A DNA stretch of 29,367 bases from a virus. The stretch spans positions 1 through 29,367 of the IMG/VR virus record IMGVR_UViG_3300010045_000008. One strand, given 5' to 3'. Under the pieces are notes generated by a model. The model did not search any database and had not been told where the DNA came from. It saw only the letters and a program-made list of their open reading frames with translations. A program made the position numbers and the translations under genes. Shown here piece by piece: positions 14,624-21,555 of the stretch (position 1 is its first letter; every line of letters begins with the position of its first letter).

Positions 14624-14944
14624 CTACTGCGCGAGGATCTCGGGGATCTCGAACTCCCGGATCCGGAACAGCTTCCGCGCGATCCGGCGGACGTCCGGGT
14701 CCGTGACGTACGGCTGGTTCTTCCAATGCGGGTTGCTGTCCGTGGGGGAGAGCAGGGCCCACGTCCAACGGTAGGCGTCCAGCTGGTCACGCGACAGCCG
14801 GCCCTGCGAGTGCCGGTCCTCGATCTGTCCGAGGTTCAGCCGGGACATGTACTTGACGTCACAGTCCTCGCAGCGTCCCTCGAAGTGGTAGTTGTCCGGC
14901 TCGTCCACGATCGGACACGAGACGGTCTCTTCGGTGTGCAGCAT
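14624..14944 (-). CDS. Hypothetical protein with a CxxC motif
   Basis: The 106-aa protein has AGGAG seven bases before ATG 14944. It contains CEDCDVKYMSRLNLGQIEDR and a single upstream Cys, then a helical aromatic stretch (DQLDAYRWTWALLSP), a PHWKNQPYVTDPDVRRIARK segment and an acidic end. A metal-binding knuckle is possible but not convincing. The preceding reverse gene also has clustered cysteines. No known family recognised. Confidence 0.55.
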   Translation of the reverse strand: MLHTEETVSCPIVDEPDNYHFEGRCEDCDVKYMSRLNLGQIEDRHSQGRLSRDQLDAYRWTWALLSPTDSNPHWKNQPYVTDPDVRRIARKLFRIREFEIPEILAQ

Positions 14945-14954
14945 GGTGGATCTC

Positions 14955-15206
14955 CTAGTTCCTCAGCGATTCGATCAACTGGTCCGCGAACACCCACCGG
15001 GCAGTCAACTCCAGGTCGTCCGACTTCCGGCACGGCTGCTGTGCCAGACACAGGGCGCAGTTCCCGCAGTGCTCCGACAGCTCCAGTACCGGCAAGCTGC
15101 TTGGCAGGGTCTCGATGAACCACTCCTGCGGGACGTCGAGCGACAGGAACTCGCCGGCGACCATCTGCCCGAGGAGGTTCAACGTCGTGTCGTCGGTCCT
15201 GTTCAT
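14955..15206 (-). CDS. Small Cys-cluster protein, function unknown
   Basis: The 83-aa protein starts at the second ATG of an ATGACCATG box, seven bases after GAGGG. Its centre has CGNCALC followed by a further Cys seven residues on (QQPCRKSDD), a spacing that could hold zinc or an iron-sulfur cluster. The flanks are helical (LNLLGQMVAGEFLSLDVPQE and LTARWVFADQLIESLR). It resembles in size and Cys pattern the N-terminal part of WhiB proteins, but the GxWGG turn is absent, so I do not call it one. Confidence 0.55.
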   Translation of the reverse strand: MNRTDDTTLNLLGQMVAGEFLSLDVPQEWFIETLPSSLPVLELSEHCGNCALCLAQQPCRKSDDLELTARWVFADQLIESLRN

Positions 15207-15240
15207 GGTCATTCCCTCAGTTGAAGGGGGTGGTGCTGAG

Positions 15241-15350
15241 TGCCCCCGGCCCGACTCGAACATGGGCCGTACTCCGACGTGGACCAACTCAATGGCAACG
15301 CGCGCATCCACGGCCGCCTGTGCTGCGCGGCCTCCGTCTGTAGCGGGGGC
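15241..15350 (-). ncRNA. tRNA-like cloverleaf of about 110 bases, low confidence
   Basis: GCCCCCG (15350-15344) and CGGGGGC (15248-15242) form a perfect 7-bp closing stem with discriminator A. Inside are three hairpins: GGCCGC/GCGGCC, CGTGGA/TCCACG, and GGCCC/GGGCC whose loop contains TTCGAGT, as in a T loop. The D arm is not recognisable and the size exceeds any ordinary tRNA. It fills the otherwise empty gap between two reverse genes. It may be a decayed or altered tRNA, or chance in GC-rich DNA. Confidence 0.3.
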
Positions 15351-15384
15351 GACCGGATCACGGTTCCGACCGGACCGTCGTGCG

Positions 15385-15813
15385 TCAGATCTCTTCGAGA
15401 CCCTCGAAGCGGCGGATCGCATTGACGAAGCCGATCGGGTCTGCGTCGACTGCCGTTCGCAGCGTGCCCTTCAGGTCCCTGAAGTCATAGAAACCCGACT
15501 CCTGGAGGTACCGGTCCGCTGTGAGCTTACGATCCCTCCAGGCAAGCAGTTCAGCGTTGAAGAGCTGAGCCACACCCTGCCGGGAGTACTTCCGCCCCGC
15601 AGTCGTCGCCCACTCCTTTCGGTCCCGGATGTCGAACTCCGTGGAGATCATCGACAGCCGTTCACCGTTCAGACTCTCCACCGTGATCTTGAATCGAGCC
15701 ACTGCCGTGACACGTACGGGGGTGATCTTTTCTTCCTGGTACCGGCCGCCCGGTTGCACGACGACCAGTTCATCCCCAACCTCGGGGCGGGTGAACTCGG
15801 GTTCCTTGCTCAT
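15385..15813 (-). CDS. Hypothetical protein with an N-terminal beta domain
   Basis: The 142-aa protein starts at ATG 15813, eight bases after GAGGAG; a longer frame from 15894 overlaps the upstream gene and lacks a ribosome site. The N-terminal part looks like a small beta barrel (VGDELVVVQPGG, ITPVRVTAVARFKITVES, a DIRDRKEW turn), the C-terminal part is helical (AQLFNAELLAWRDRK, AVDADPIGFVNAIRRFEGL). No family recognised. It lies in the P2 unit. Confidence 0.6.
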   Translation of the reverse strand: MSKEPEFTRPEVGDELVVVQPGGRYQEEKITPVRVTAVARFKITVESLNGERLSMISTEFDIRDRKEWATTAGRKYSRQGVAQLFNAELLAWRDRKLTADRYLQESGFYDFRDLKGTLRTAVDADPIGFVNAIRRFEGLEEI

Positions 15814-15832
15814 GATCAGATCTCCTCGCGCG

Positions 15833-16552
15833 TCAGTGCACTGCGTCGATGTGGAACTGAAGGGCCTCGGTGTCCACGAAGTCCGTTGCGCCACAGGTCA
15901 GGCACTGGTTCGACTTTGCGGCGTTCTCGTCCCGTCCCTCACCGGTGAGGACGTAGTCGACAGCACCGTCCCACCAGCCCTCGGAACGTTCCTTGCCAGG
16001 AGTGCCGTAGATTTCCCGTGCGTCACGGAGCACGTCGATGATCCGGCCGGAGACGGTCAGGTCTTCGTCGTCCTGAACCTTCATGACCGACTTCTCCGCG
16101 TGCACGTTGTTCGGAAACAGTGCGTCGAACTCCTCAGCACCGATCTTCTCCCGCAGACGGGCCGCGACCTCCCGGCCTGCGTCCCCGTACAGGGGCTCAC
16201 CAACCGGCGGGCAGTCCATCCGGGCGGACCCACGCGGTGACGGGGCGGCGATCGCGGGACACCCGAGGACGTGGATGTCTGTGTCCTGCATCCCGGCCCG
16301 ACGCGCGGAGCAGGTGCAGCGTGCCGCGCGCTCCTGCCGGATCGCCCGCATGCGTCGCTCCGCCTCCGACATCTCCGACTGCTCGTCGATGGCGGCGAAG
16401 ACGCCTGCCTTGTCGAGAGCGGCGAAGGACCGCACCAGCTGGGCGATCTCGAACAACTGCTGCTTGGTCGGAAGACTGGTGATGATCTCTATTGCCTTCA
16501 TGGATCGACGTGCGTTGGCGAGAGCTTCGATCGTCTTGTCGTCGTACTGCAT
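15833..16552 (-). CDS. Hypothetical protein with a C-terminal C2H2-type finger
   Basis: The 239-aa protein starts at ATG 16552 with AAGGAG seven bases upstream. The N-terminal helical part (MKAIEIITSLPTKQQLFEIA, then a charged DEQSEMSEAERRMRAIRQER helix) leads into CTCSAR and an alpha-rich region (GREVAARLREKIGAEEFDAL). The last 25 residues contain CLTCGATDF followed by HIDAVH, a Cx2C...Hx4H spacing like a zinc finger. It may bind nucleic acid or protein. It is the largest protein but one of the P2 unit. Confidence 0.55.
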   Translation of the reverse strand: MQYDDKTIEALANARRSMKAIEIITSLPTKQQLFEIAQLVRSFAALDKAGVFAAIDEQSEMSEAERRMRAIRQERAARCTCSARRAGMQDTDIHVLGCPAIAAPSPRGSARMDCPPVGEPLYGDAGREVAARLREKIGAEEFDALFPNNVHAEKSVMKVQDDEDLTVSGRIIDVLRDAREIYGTPGKERSEGWWDGAVDYVLTGEGRDENAAKSNQCLTCGATDFVDTEALQFHIDAVH

Positions 16553-16638
16553 GGCCGTTCTCCTTGGTCCGAGGGAGAGTCGAGACGTAAGCCTCAGCCA
16601 ACCACCGGCCCGGGGGCCGGGAGCTGGAGCGGTCTGCG

Positions 16639-16818
16639 TCAGCGGTTCCCGCGCTTCGCGACGTACCGGACCCGGCGCCGGGGATCTGACGCACACAGGC
16701 TGTCGGTGGCGAGTGCCTTCGCCTCACCACGGGAGCCGGCGCGGACGGGGACCTTCACCGTCTTGTTCCCGTCGATGATGAAGGTGAGCGTGTACTCACG
16801 GATCTGGAAGCGGTTCAC
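16639..16818 (-). CDS. Small basic beta-rich protein, function unknown
   Basis: The 59-aa protein probably starts at GTG 16818, six bases after AAGGAG; an ATG at 16836 inside the conserved AATGACCA element would give 65 aa. Two strands (YTLTFIIDGNKTVKVPV), a helix (SRGEAKALATDSLC) and an Arg-rich tail (PRRRVRYVAKRGNR) suggest a small nucleic-acid-binding protein, but this is only a guess from charge. Confidence 0.5.
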   Translation of the reverse strand: MNRFQIREYTLTFIIDGNKTVKVPVRAGSRGEAKALATDSLCASDPRRRVRYVAKRGNR

Positions 16819-16876
16819 GGTCTGCTCCTTGGTCATTGTCTGCGTATGGCGTGATCGTGTACTTCGATGGTTCAAG

Positions 16877-17665
16877 TCAGTCGCTGTTGCGGAGGACGTT
16901 GCGGCCGTTCGGGATGTGCGACTGGATCGCTCGGGACGCTTGCGCGTACTCCTCCAGAGTCGGTTCCGCAGCTTCTCGTCGTGCCTGCTCACGATCAGCC
17001 TGGTCGCTGGGAAGTTCGACGTCTTCCAGGGTGGGAGCTGCCTCCGCTGATGCAGCGTGGCGCTTCTGGTCGCTCACCCACGTGCGCGTGGCAGCTTCGA
17101 TCGTGTCCCAGTGCCAGGAACGCGGGGTGCCTCCGGTCGCGATCAGATGTGCGATGAACCGGCCCTGATCGGTGAGGTAGCCGAACTCGGTGGCCAGTCC
17201 TCGGAGGTACAGCGCGTGCTGTGTCTTCGGGTGGCTCATGATCATGGCCTGCTTACCATTGATCTCGATCGTGAGACCGAGTGCGTCCGCCATCTTGGGT
17301 GTGATGTTGATCCGCTTCATCGCGGGGCGCTTGATCGGCTCCGGAGTCGTCTCGGTAGCAGCGGGGACAGGACGACGCTCGATGCAGTAGCTGTGCAGGC
17401 ACTCGTCACCGATCTCCTTCGGGTGGCCGTTCTCGCACAGCTCGAACGTGCCAGGGGCGTACCACTCAGCACCGTACTTGTTGCCGTTGATGCCGTCTGC
17501 AACTACGGCGTCGATGGAGCCACGGATGCGGCCCTGCACCTTGTTCTCGTCGCCCTGCCACCGGCCAAGGTCGGTGCCGTTCAGCGTGACGCGCGAGTAA
17601 CCGAAGTCCTGGCCGCGCCCCTTGACGATCCGGATCTTGCGGCCCTGGTAGGTTTCCGTGATCAT
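16877..17665 (-). CDS. Hypothetical protein, first gene of the P2 operon
   Basis: The 262-aa protein starts at the second ATG of an ATGACCATG box, with AAAGGA seven bases upstream. The N-terminal part (GRKIRIVKGRGQDFGYSRV, GTDLGRWQGDENKVQGRIRG) looks like a small beta domain, followed by FELCENGHPKEIGDECLHSYC, a possible metal site. The second half has a helical region around QHALYLRGLATEFGYLTDQG and WHWDTIEAATRTWVSDQKR, then an acidic C-terminal helix. No family recognised. It is the leader gene behind a near-consensus promoter, so it is expected to be well expressed when derepressed. Confidence 0.6.
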   Translation of the reverse strand: MITETYQGRKIRIVKGRGQDFGYSRVTLNGTDLGRWQGDENKVQGRIRGSIDAVVADGINGNKYGAEWYAPGTFELCENGHPKEIGDECLHSYCIERRPVPAATETTPEPIKRPAMKRINITPKMADALGLTIEINGKQAMIMSHPKTQHALYLRGLATEFGYLTDQGRFIAHLIATGGTPRSWHWDTIEAATRTWVSDQKRHAASAEAAPTLEDVELPSDQADREQARREAAEPTLEEYAQASRAIQSHIPNGRNVLRNSD

Positions 17666-17692
17666 GGTCATTTCCTTTTCTGCTTGCCGGTC

Positions 17693-17732
17693 GATTTAGC
17701 TAAATCATAGGACCCCAGGTAGGGGGTGTCAA
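17693..17732 (-). promoter_or_regulatory. Promoter P2 with perfect palindromic operator
   Basis: On the reverse strand TTGACA (17732-17727), a 17-base spacer and TATGAT (17709-17704), close to the housekeeping consensus. The -10 box overlaps the perfect 14-bp palindrome GATTTAGCTAAATC (17706-17693). A protein bound there would block polymerase. A CCCC/GGGG inverted repeat lies in the spacer. Confidence 0.85.
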
Positions 17733-17740
17733 GCGCTTCG

Positions 17741-17776
17741 GACAGAAAGAAGACCCCCTGTTTCCAGAGGGTCTTC
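17741..17776 (-). terminator. Rho-independent terminator of the P3 unit
   Basis: GAAGACCC and GGGTCTTC form an 8-bp stem; on the reverse strand TTTCTGTC follows directly. It lies 17 bases after the stop of the acidic protein gene and just before promoter P2, so it separates two transcription units. Confidence 0.75.
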
Positions 17777-17792
17777 CAGCCGACGTCGTCAG

Positions 17793-18077
17793 TCAGTCTC
17801 CACTCTTTGACGTGTCCGTGGAGGAGAAGTACCGACCACCGGTCCACGTGTCCAAGGCAGCCGTGAGAATGCCCTCGTACGTGATGACATCGTCATCGTC
17901 GATCTCGTCACCCTCGAACTCGTTCCACGTCTCGTTCAGCCACGAGGCGAACGGTCCTGCGCTGAACGTAGGGAGTGCACCACCGTCGGGCGAATCCGCC
18001 CACTTGAGGATCTCGGTATACCCGAAGGCATCCGACTCGAAGTCGACCTGGTCTGTCAGTGCAGGAACGTTCGGCAT
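17793..18077 (-). CDS. Very acidic small protein
   Basis: The 94-aa protein has about 20 Asp/Glu against three Lys/Arg, with a cluster at EGDEIDDDD. GGAGAAG lies before ATG 18077. Aromatic residues are spread through it (WADSPD, WLNETWNEF, WTGGRYF). Strongly acidic phage proteins of this size include DNA mimics that inhibit restriction enzymes or nucleoid proteins, but no specific match is claimed. It ends the P3 unit in front of a terminator. Confidence 0.6.
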   Translation of the reverse strand: MPNVPALTDQVDFESDAFGYTEILKWADSPDGGALPTFSAGPFASWLNETWNEFEGDEIDDDDVITYEGILTAALDTWTGGRYFSSTDTSKSGD

Positions 18078-18118
18078 GATCTTCTCCGGTCTCTGGGCTG
18101 ATGTATCTGGGAACGTGG

Positions 18119-18250
18119 TCAGCCGTTCGGATTGATCTTTGAATCGATCTCCGTCTGGAGCTGAGCCGGATCGAACAGCTCCGGCGCCGGCTCGAACTCC
18201 ACGGTGCGGGGGTAGCTGTCCTCGGTGTTCTGGTCGTGTCGGTCCGTCAT
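18119..18250 (-). CDS. Small acidic protein of 43 aa
   Basis: ATG 18250 follows GGAG by nine bases, directly behind a copy of the AATGACCA element. The product begins MTDRHDQNTEDSYPRTVEFE, continues with a helix PAQLQTEIDSKI and ends NPNG. Proximity of the conserved start element and good spacing support a real gene despite the small size. It lies between the 195-aa and the 94-aa proteins of the P3 unit. Function unknown. Confidence 0.5.
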   Translation of the reverse strand: MTDRHDQNTEDSYPRTVEFEPAPELFDPAQLQTEIDSKINPNG

Positions 18251-18318
18251 GTGATCATCTCCTGGTCATTGTCAGTTGTCGAAGCCGGACCATTCTGTGA
18301 CTGGCACTTCGAGCGTGG

Positions 18319-18906
18319 TCAGGTCGATGTCCCCTCTGTCACGGGGGTGTCTGCGATGATCTCCTTGAGCCGCTTCAGGGATGGAGCGTCGCGCCACGGC
18401 CCTTCGCTCTCACGGAGCAGTCCGCTCCGGAACATCCGGGCGCCACCGCCCTTGTCGGCTGACCAGGTCAGCTTGAACGTCCACCGGTCATTCCGGAGCA
18501 TGATCCGAAGCATCGCCGATGTCTCGTCCTCTTCGTCGACATCCCAGGCCCGGTCTGTCCGCCAGCCGTGGGCCGTGGCCAGCTCGAACAGTTCAGCGGC
18601 CGGGACAGGTACCGAGAAGCCTTCCGGGGTGTACCTCGCGAGCTTCGTCTGAGCGGTGAGCAGCTCTCGCTCCAGATCCCTCGCGACGCTCTTCCAGTTC
18701 GTCTCGCCCTTCCGTGCGGCGTCCAGGTTCCACTTCATCCGCCGGACCTCGCGGTACTGCTCGTTCGGCGAGAGCACGTGGAACCACTCGGTCGCCACTT
18801 GCTCATCCTTGGTCAGCGGATGGTCGTAGTAAGTGATCCGCTCGCTGGTGCCGTCCGGCCGGATCACTGTCCGGCCGCCGGTTGGAATGCGGTTCTCTTC
18901 AGTCAT
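18319..18906 (-). CDS. Hypothetical protein of the P3 operon
   Basis: The 195-aa protein follows the WYL-domain gene. It contains an extended N-terminus (GGRTVIRPDGTSERITYYD), a coiled-coil helix (NEQYREVRRMKWNLDAARKG to DLERELLTAQTKLAR) and a C-terminal alpha-beta domain (AAELFELATAHGWRTDRAWD, LRIMLRNDRWTFKLTWSADK). The last domain reads like a small RNA- or protein-binding fold but is not recognised. A weak ribosome site (GGAAGAGAC) lies before the ATG. Confidence 0.55.
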   Translation of the reverse strand: MTEENRIPTGGRTVIRPDGTSERITYYDHPLTKDEQVATEWFHVLSPNEQYREVRRMKWNLDAARKGETNWKSVARDLERELLTAQTKLARYTPEGFSVPVPAAELFELATAHGWRTDRAWDVDEEDETSAMLRIMLRNDRWTFKLTWSADKGGGARMFRSGLLRESEGPWRDAPSLKRLKEIIADTPVTEGTST

Positions 18907-18962
18907 GCTGTCCGTCTCTTCCTTCGAAGATCACGCCGTACCTGCGCATATAGCGCAGATGG

Positions 18963-19448
18963 CTAGTTTGCGTCCACCATCCGCAGCCGCACGTCACGGC
19001 CCTCGGTATGGAAGGCCACGCGTTGCTCCGGGATCGCCCTGGTCCACATCTCCCGGTGCATCTCGGTGCGCGTCTCCTGCGAGACCTGCGAGGGGACAGC
19101 CAGCCGCGCCTTCAACCACGCCGCATCCGCGACGGTGAAGCTGGTCCGGTGGATCGTGTACGCCGCGATGCGGTCGATCCTCCAGGACTTGACCTTCCCG
19201 TCCTTGCGGTCGGCGGCACGGACGATCAGGTTTCCGTCCTTCGTCTCACGGATCTCCGTCGGCTCGACCGTACGGACGGTCTCCACCAAGATCTTGTTTC
19301 CGGCCTCGTCCTTGCGCCCGGTCCGCTTGCCGGTCTCCGCGTCCTTCTCCTCTTCGAGGTAAGACAGGGTCACCGGCTGCTCGCGCTTGATGGCCTTCTC
19401 CAGACGGCTCTGCGTGAGAGCGGTCTGAGCTGAGGTGGTCCTGATCAT
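18963..19448 (-). CDS. WYL-domain protein
   Basis: The 161-aa protein starts at ATG 19448, six bases after AGGAG; the longer frame to 19508 runs into the promoter. Residues ~15-105 read as a WYL domain: REQPVTLSYLEEE, a G...E insertion, VRTVEPTEIRETKDGNLIVR and AADRKDGKVKSWRIDRIAAY, where the Arg-rich end matches the ligand-binding patch. WYL domains sense nucleic acids or nucleotides and are often attached to a winged helix; none is present here, so this is a stand-alone domain with a helical C-terminus. It is the first gene of the P3 unit. The family call is likely, not certain. Confidence 0.65.
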   Translation of the reverse strand: MIRTTSAQTALTQSRLEKAIKREQPVTLSYLEEEKDAETGKRTGRKDEAGNKILVETVRTVEPTEIRETKDGNLIVRAADRKDGKVKSWRIDRIAAYTIHRTSFTVADAAWLKARLAVPSQVSQETRTEMHREMWTRAIPEQRVAFHTEGRDVRLRMVDAN

Positions 19449-19479
19449 GGTCTGCTCCTGGTCCGAGCGGGTGTTTCTA

Positions 19480-19520
19480 GATTTAGCTAAATCATAGAGG
19501 CCGGACACGATAGGTGTCCA
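19480..19520 (-). promoter_or_regulatory. Promoter P3 with perfect palindromic operator
   Basis: On the reverse strand TGGACA (19520-19515), an 18-base spacer and TATGAT (19496-19491). GATTTAGCTAAATC (19493-19480) overlaps the -10 box, as in P2. The spacer holds the inverted repeat GGACAC-GATAG-GTGTCC (19503-19519), which may also serve as terminator hairpin of the upstream SDR gene. Confidence 0.8.
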
Positions 19521-19540
19521 GCCCCTTTGACCTGCGTCTT

Positions 19541-20458
19541 TCAGATACCGAGTGCCCGGGTGATCCCTTCCTCGATCGAGATCTTGGGAGTGTAGTACTC
19601 GATCATGCGTGTCGGATCACCGACCCGGTATGCCACCCCCTGCGGAGCGTCGGGGTTCGCGGTGACCTCCCGGTCGACCTGTCCGTCCGCATCGAGCATG
19701 AGCCGGGCGAGACCATAGAACGACGTCGGCCGCCCGGTACAGAGGTTCACCGGATCCTCGGTCCCGGACTCAGCGATGGCGAGGGCGCCGGCCACGAGGT
19801 CATCCACGTGGATCCAGTCCCGTGTGCAGTCCCCACACCAGAGTTCGAGCGGCTGACCAGGCTGAAGTGCCTTCACCCGATCGAGGATCGCCCGGAACGG
19901 GTAGGACGGATCCTGGTCCGCGCCGTACCCGGAGAAGGGACGGACCACGGTGACAGGGACACCGGCCTGTCGGAGCTTCCCGGCGAGGAGTTCCCCGGTG
20001 ACCTTGGACCAGCCATAGACCTCGTCCGGCATCATGATGTCCGTGTCCCCGTTGTTCCAGATCTCGTCTTCCTGGAGAGCCGATCCCCCGGGTCCTCTCT
20101 GAAATGCAACCGGATACGCAGCCGACGAGCTGAAGTACAGCACCCGGCCCGGCCGCGCGACCGCTGCCCACCGGAACATCTCCGCGTCGATCGACAGGGA
20201 CTCCGCCGTCGCCAGCGGGTCCCGCTCGATCATCTCCCGGCCGCCGACCACGGCCGCGCAGTGAACGACGAGGTCGTACGGGCTGTGTTGTTCCCTGGCA
20301 CTGCCGAGCCATCCGAGGTCCCGCCTGAAGTATGCCCGGCAGTCCTGCGTGGGAGTGACCTTCGTGTCCAGGCCGACGACGTCCCACCCCCGGCGATTCA
20401 GCTCCGCCGTGAAGTGGCGTCCCAGGAAGCCTCTGTCCCCCGTGATCAGTGCTCTCAC
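19541..20458 (-). CDS. NAD-dependent epimerase/dehydratase (extended SDR)
   Basis: The 305-aa protein starts at GTG 20458, overlapping the previous stop by GTGA. It opens with RALITGDRGFLGRH, a GxxGxxG Rossmann motif at residues 7-13. It also has the DLVVHCAAVVGG strand, a catalytic Ser in YFSSSAAYP and the YGWSK pair (YxxxK). The C-terminal part has RDWIHVDDLVAGAL and NLCTGRPTSF, typical of nucleotide-sugar epimerases and 4,6-dehydratases. It would modify a sugar nucleotide for the glycosyltransferases of the same operon. The exact reaction cannot be told. It is the last gene of the long P4 unit. Confidence 0.9.
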   Translation of the reverse strand: MRALITGDRGFLGRHFTAELNRRGWDVVGLDTKVTPTQDCRAYFRRDLGWLGSAREQHSPYDLVVHCAAVVGGREMIERDPLATAESLSIDAEMFRWAAVARPGRVLYFSSSAAYPVAFQRGPGGSALQEDEIWNNGDTDIMMPDEVYGWSKVTGELLAGKLRQAGVPVTVVRPFSGYGADQDPSYPFRAILDRVKALQPGQPLELWCGDCTRDWIHVDDLVAGALAIAESGTEDPVNLCTGRPTSFYGLARLMLDADGQVDREVTANPDAPQGVAYRVGDPTRMIEYYTPKISIEEGITRALGI

Positions 20459-20691
20459 TTCGGGATCCCCGTCCGGTCGAAATTGATCACTGCTTCGTCC
20501 CACATGTACGAGCAGTTCACGCACTCCCGGTGGATCCGCTCGTTCGGTGAGAACCCCAGCACCTCCAGCATCATGCCGCCATGGACGCACTCCCCATATG
20601 CCATGTACTGAGGCGTGGCGCCGTCGTACCCGCACTTCACGCACTTCGGGTCCAGACCGCTGTAGGGCGGTAGCTCTTCTTCCTGCTTCAC
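20455..20691 (-). CDS. Small zinc-ribbon-like protein
   Basis: The start is placed at GTG 20691, overlapping the stop of the micro-gene upstream by GTGA; a frame from 20718 would overlap that gene needlessly. The 78-aa product begins MKQEEELPPYSGLDPKC and has CVKCG, a further Cys in GECVHGG and CVNCSYMW, so two CxxC pairs could hold zinc. The EVLGFSPNERIHRECVNC segment is typical of small metal-binding adaptors. It lies among sugar-modification genes. Function unknown. Confidence 0.6.
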   Translation of the reverse strand: MKQEEELPPYSGLDPKCVKCGYDGATPQYMAYGECVHGGMMLEVLGFSPNERIHRECVNCSYMWDEAVINFDRTGIPK

Positions 20692-20801
20692 CACAGGTCC
20701 CTTCCGCAGTCGATGCACTGTATGCCGTCGTGCTCAACACGACAGCCGCGCCACCAGCAGACGAACAGCTGGTAGCACAGTCGGGTGAGCCAGTCCCTCA
20801 C
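20688..20801 (-). CDS. 37-aa Cys-rich micro-protein
   Basis: GTG 20801 overlaps the previous stop by GTGA, and its own stop overlaps the next GTG the same way. The product begins MRDWLTRLCYQLFVCWWRG, an amphipathic aromatic helix, and ends EHDGIQCIDCGRDLW with a CxxC pair. Both overlaps at exactly four bases in a chain of such overlaps argue that it is translated. Confidence 0.6.
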   Translation of the reverse strand: MRDWLTRLCYQLFVCWWRGCRVEHDGIQCIDCGRDLW

Positions 20802-20950
20802 CAGTCCGCCCTGAACTTCGGAGGGAGTCCCTGGAGGATGCGGGCCGCGTCGTCGAGTCCCTGTCGGTACCCGGCCTCTTCATCATCCGGACCGGGGTCC
20901 GGGTACCTGTCGATCTGGTCCTGGATCTTCTGTAGTTCCTCGTCGCTCAC
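20798..20950 (-). CDS. 50-aa charged micro-protein
   Basis: GTG 20950 overlaps the stop of the glycosyltransferase gene by GTGA. The product reads MSDEELQKIQDQIDRYPDPG, continues with an acidic DDEEAGYRQGLDDAARILQ helix and ends PPKFRADW. The clean acidic helical composition and the two four-base overlaps support a real gene. Function unknown. Confidence 0.65.
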   Translation of the reverse strand: MSDEELQKIQDQIDRYPDPGPDDEEAGYRQGLDDAARILQGLPPKFRADW

Positions 20951-21555
20951 CACCGGTCACCACGCCCTGAGGTGTTGCCACCGGGGCCGCTGCTCCAGTG
21001 CCACAGCCACGTGCGCCGGTTCAGGTGTTCGATCTTCGCACCCGCGTCCCGGACCTTGATCCAGGCGTTCCAGTCCTCACAGGGGCTGGCTCCCGGCGCG
21101 GTGCTGGTGTTCCGGTCCTCGAATCCCCCGACGTACTGGATCAGCTCCGTCCTGATCAGCACGGTGACCGGGATCGTGTTCCGTGTCTCCAGGAGATCCG
21201 GATCGAACGGCTGTCCTTCACGGTCTGGGAACGGGTCCCATCCCTCGGGCACCGTGAACCAGGGGTACACCATATCCGCGCCCGTCTCCATCGCGTGTGC
21301 GTACAGGAGCGCGAGGTGGTCCGGAAGGAGTTCGTCGTCATCATCCAAGAACGCTGTCCACTCGGTGGTGACCTTCTTCAGTCCACGGTTCCGAGTCACG
21401 GCCGCGCCGGCGTGCTCCGTGTCGAACTCAATCACGATCGCATCGGGCAGGAGATCCTGTTGAAGGACGGAGTCGACGGCACGGTGCAGATGTTGGTGCC
21501 GTCGCGGCGGTATGGAGGGGATGACGACGGTGATCCCCAAGCTGAGGCTGCTCAC
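20947..21555 (-). CDS. GT2-family (GT-A fold) glycosyltransferase
   Basis: The start is GTG 21555, overlapping the methyltransferase stop by GTGA; the long frame to 22254 is antisense noise. The 202-aa protein begins with LGITVVIPSIPPRRHQHLHR and has RAVDSVLQQDLLPDAIVIEF, then TRNRGLKKV and the metal-binding FLDDDDELLPDHL. Asp residues of that DxD-type motif coordinate the sugar nucleotide. A CEDWNAWIKVRDAG segment near the end fits the acceptor-side catalytic region. It is a paralogue of the protein at 28068-28718. No membrane helix; it is probably cytoplasmic. Confidence 0.88.
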   Translation of the reverse strand: MSSLSLGITVVIPSIPPRRHQHLHRAVDSVLQQDLLPDAIVIEFDTEHAGAAVTRNRGLKKVTTEWTAFLDDDDELLPDHLALLYAHAMETGADMVYPWFTVPEGWDPFPDREGQPFDPDLLETRNTIPVTVLIRTELIQYVGGFEDRNTSTAPGASPCEDWNAWIKVRDAGAKIEHLNRRTWLWHWSSGPGGNTSGRGDRW

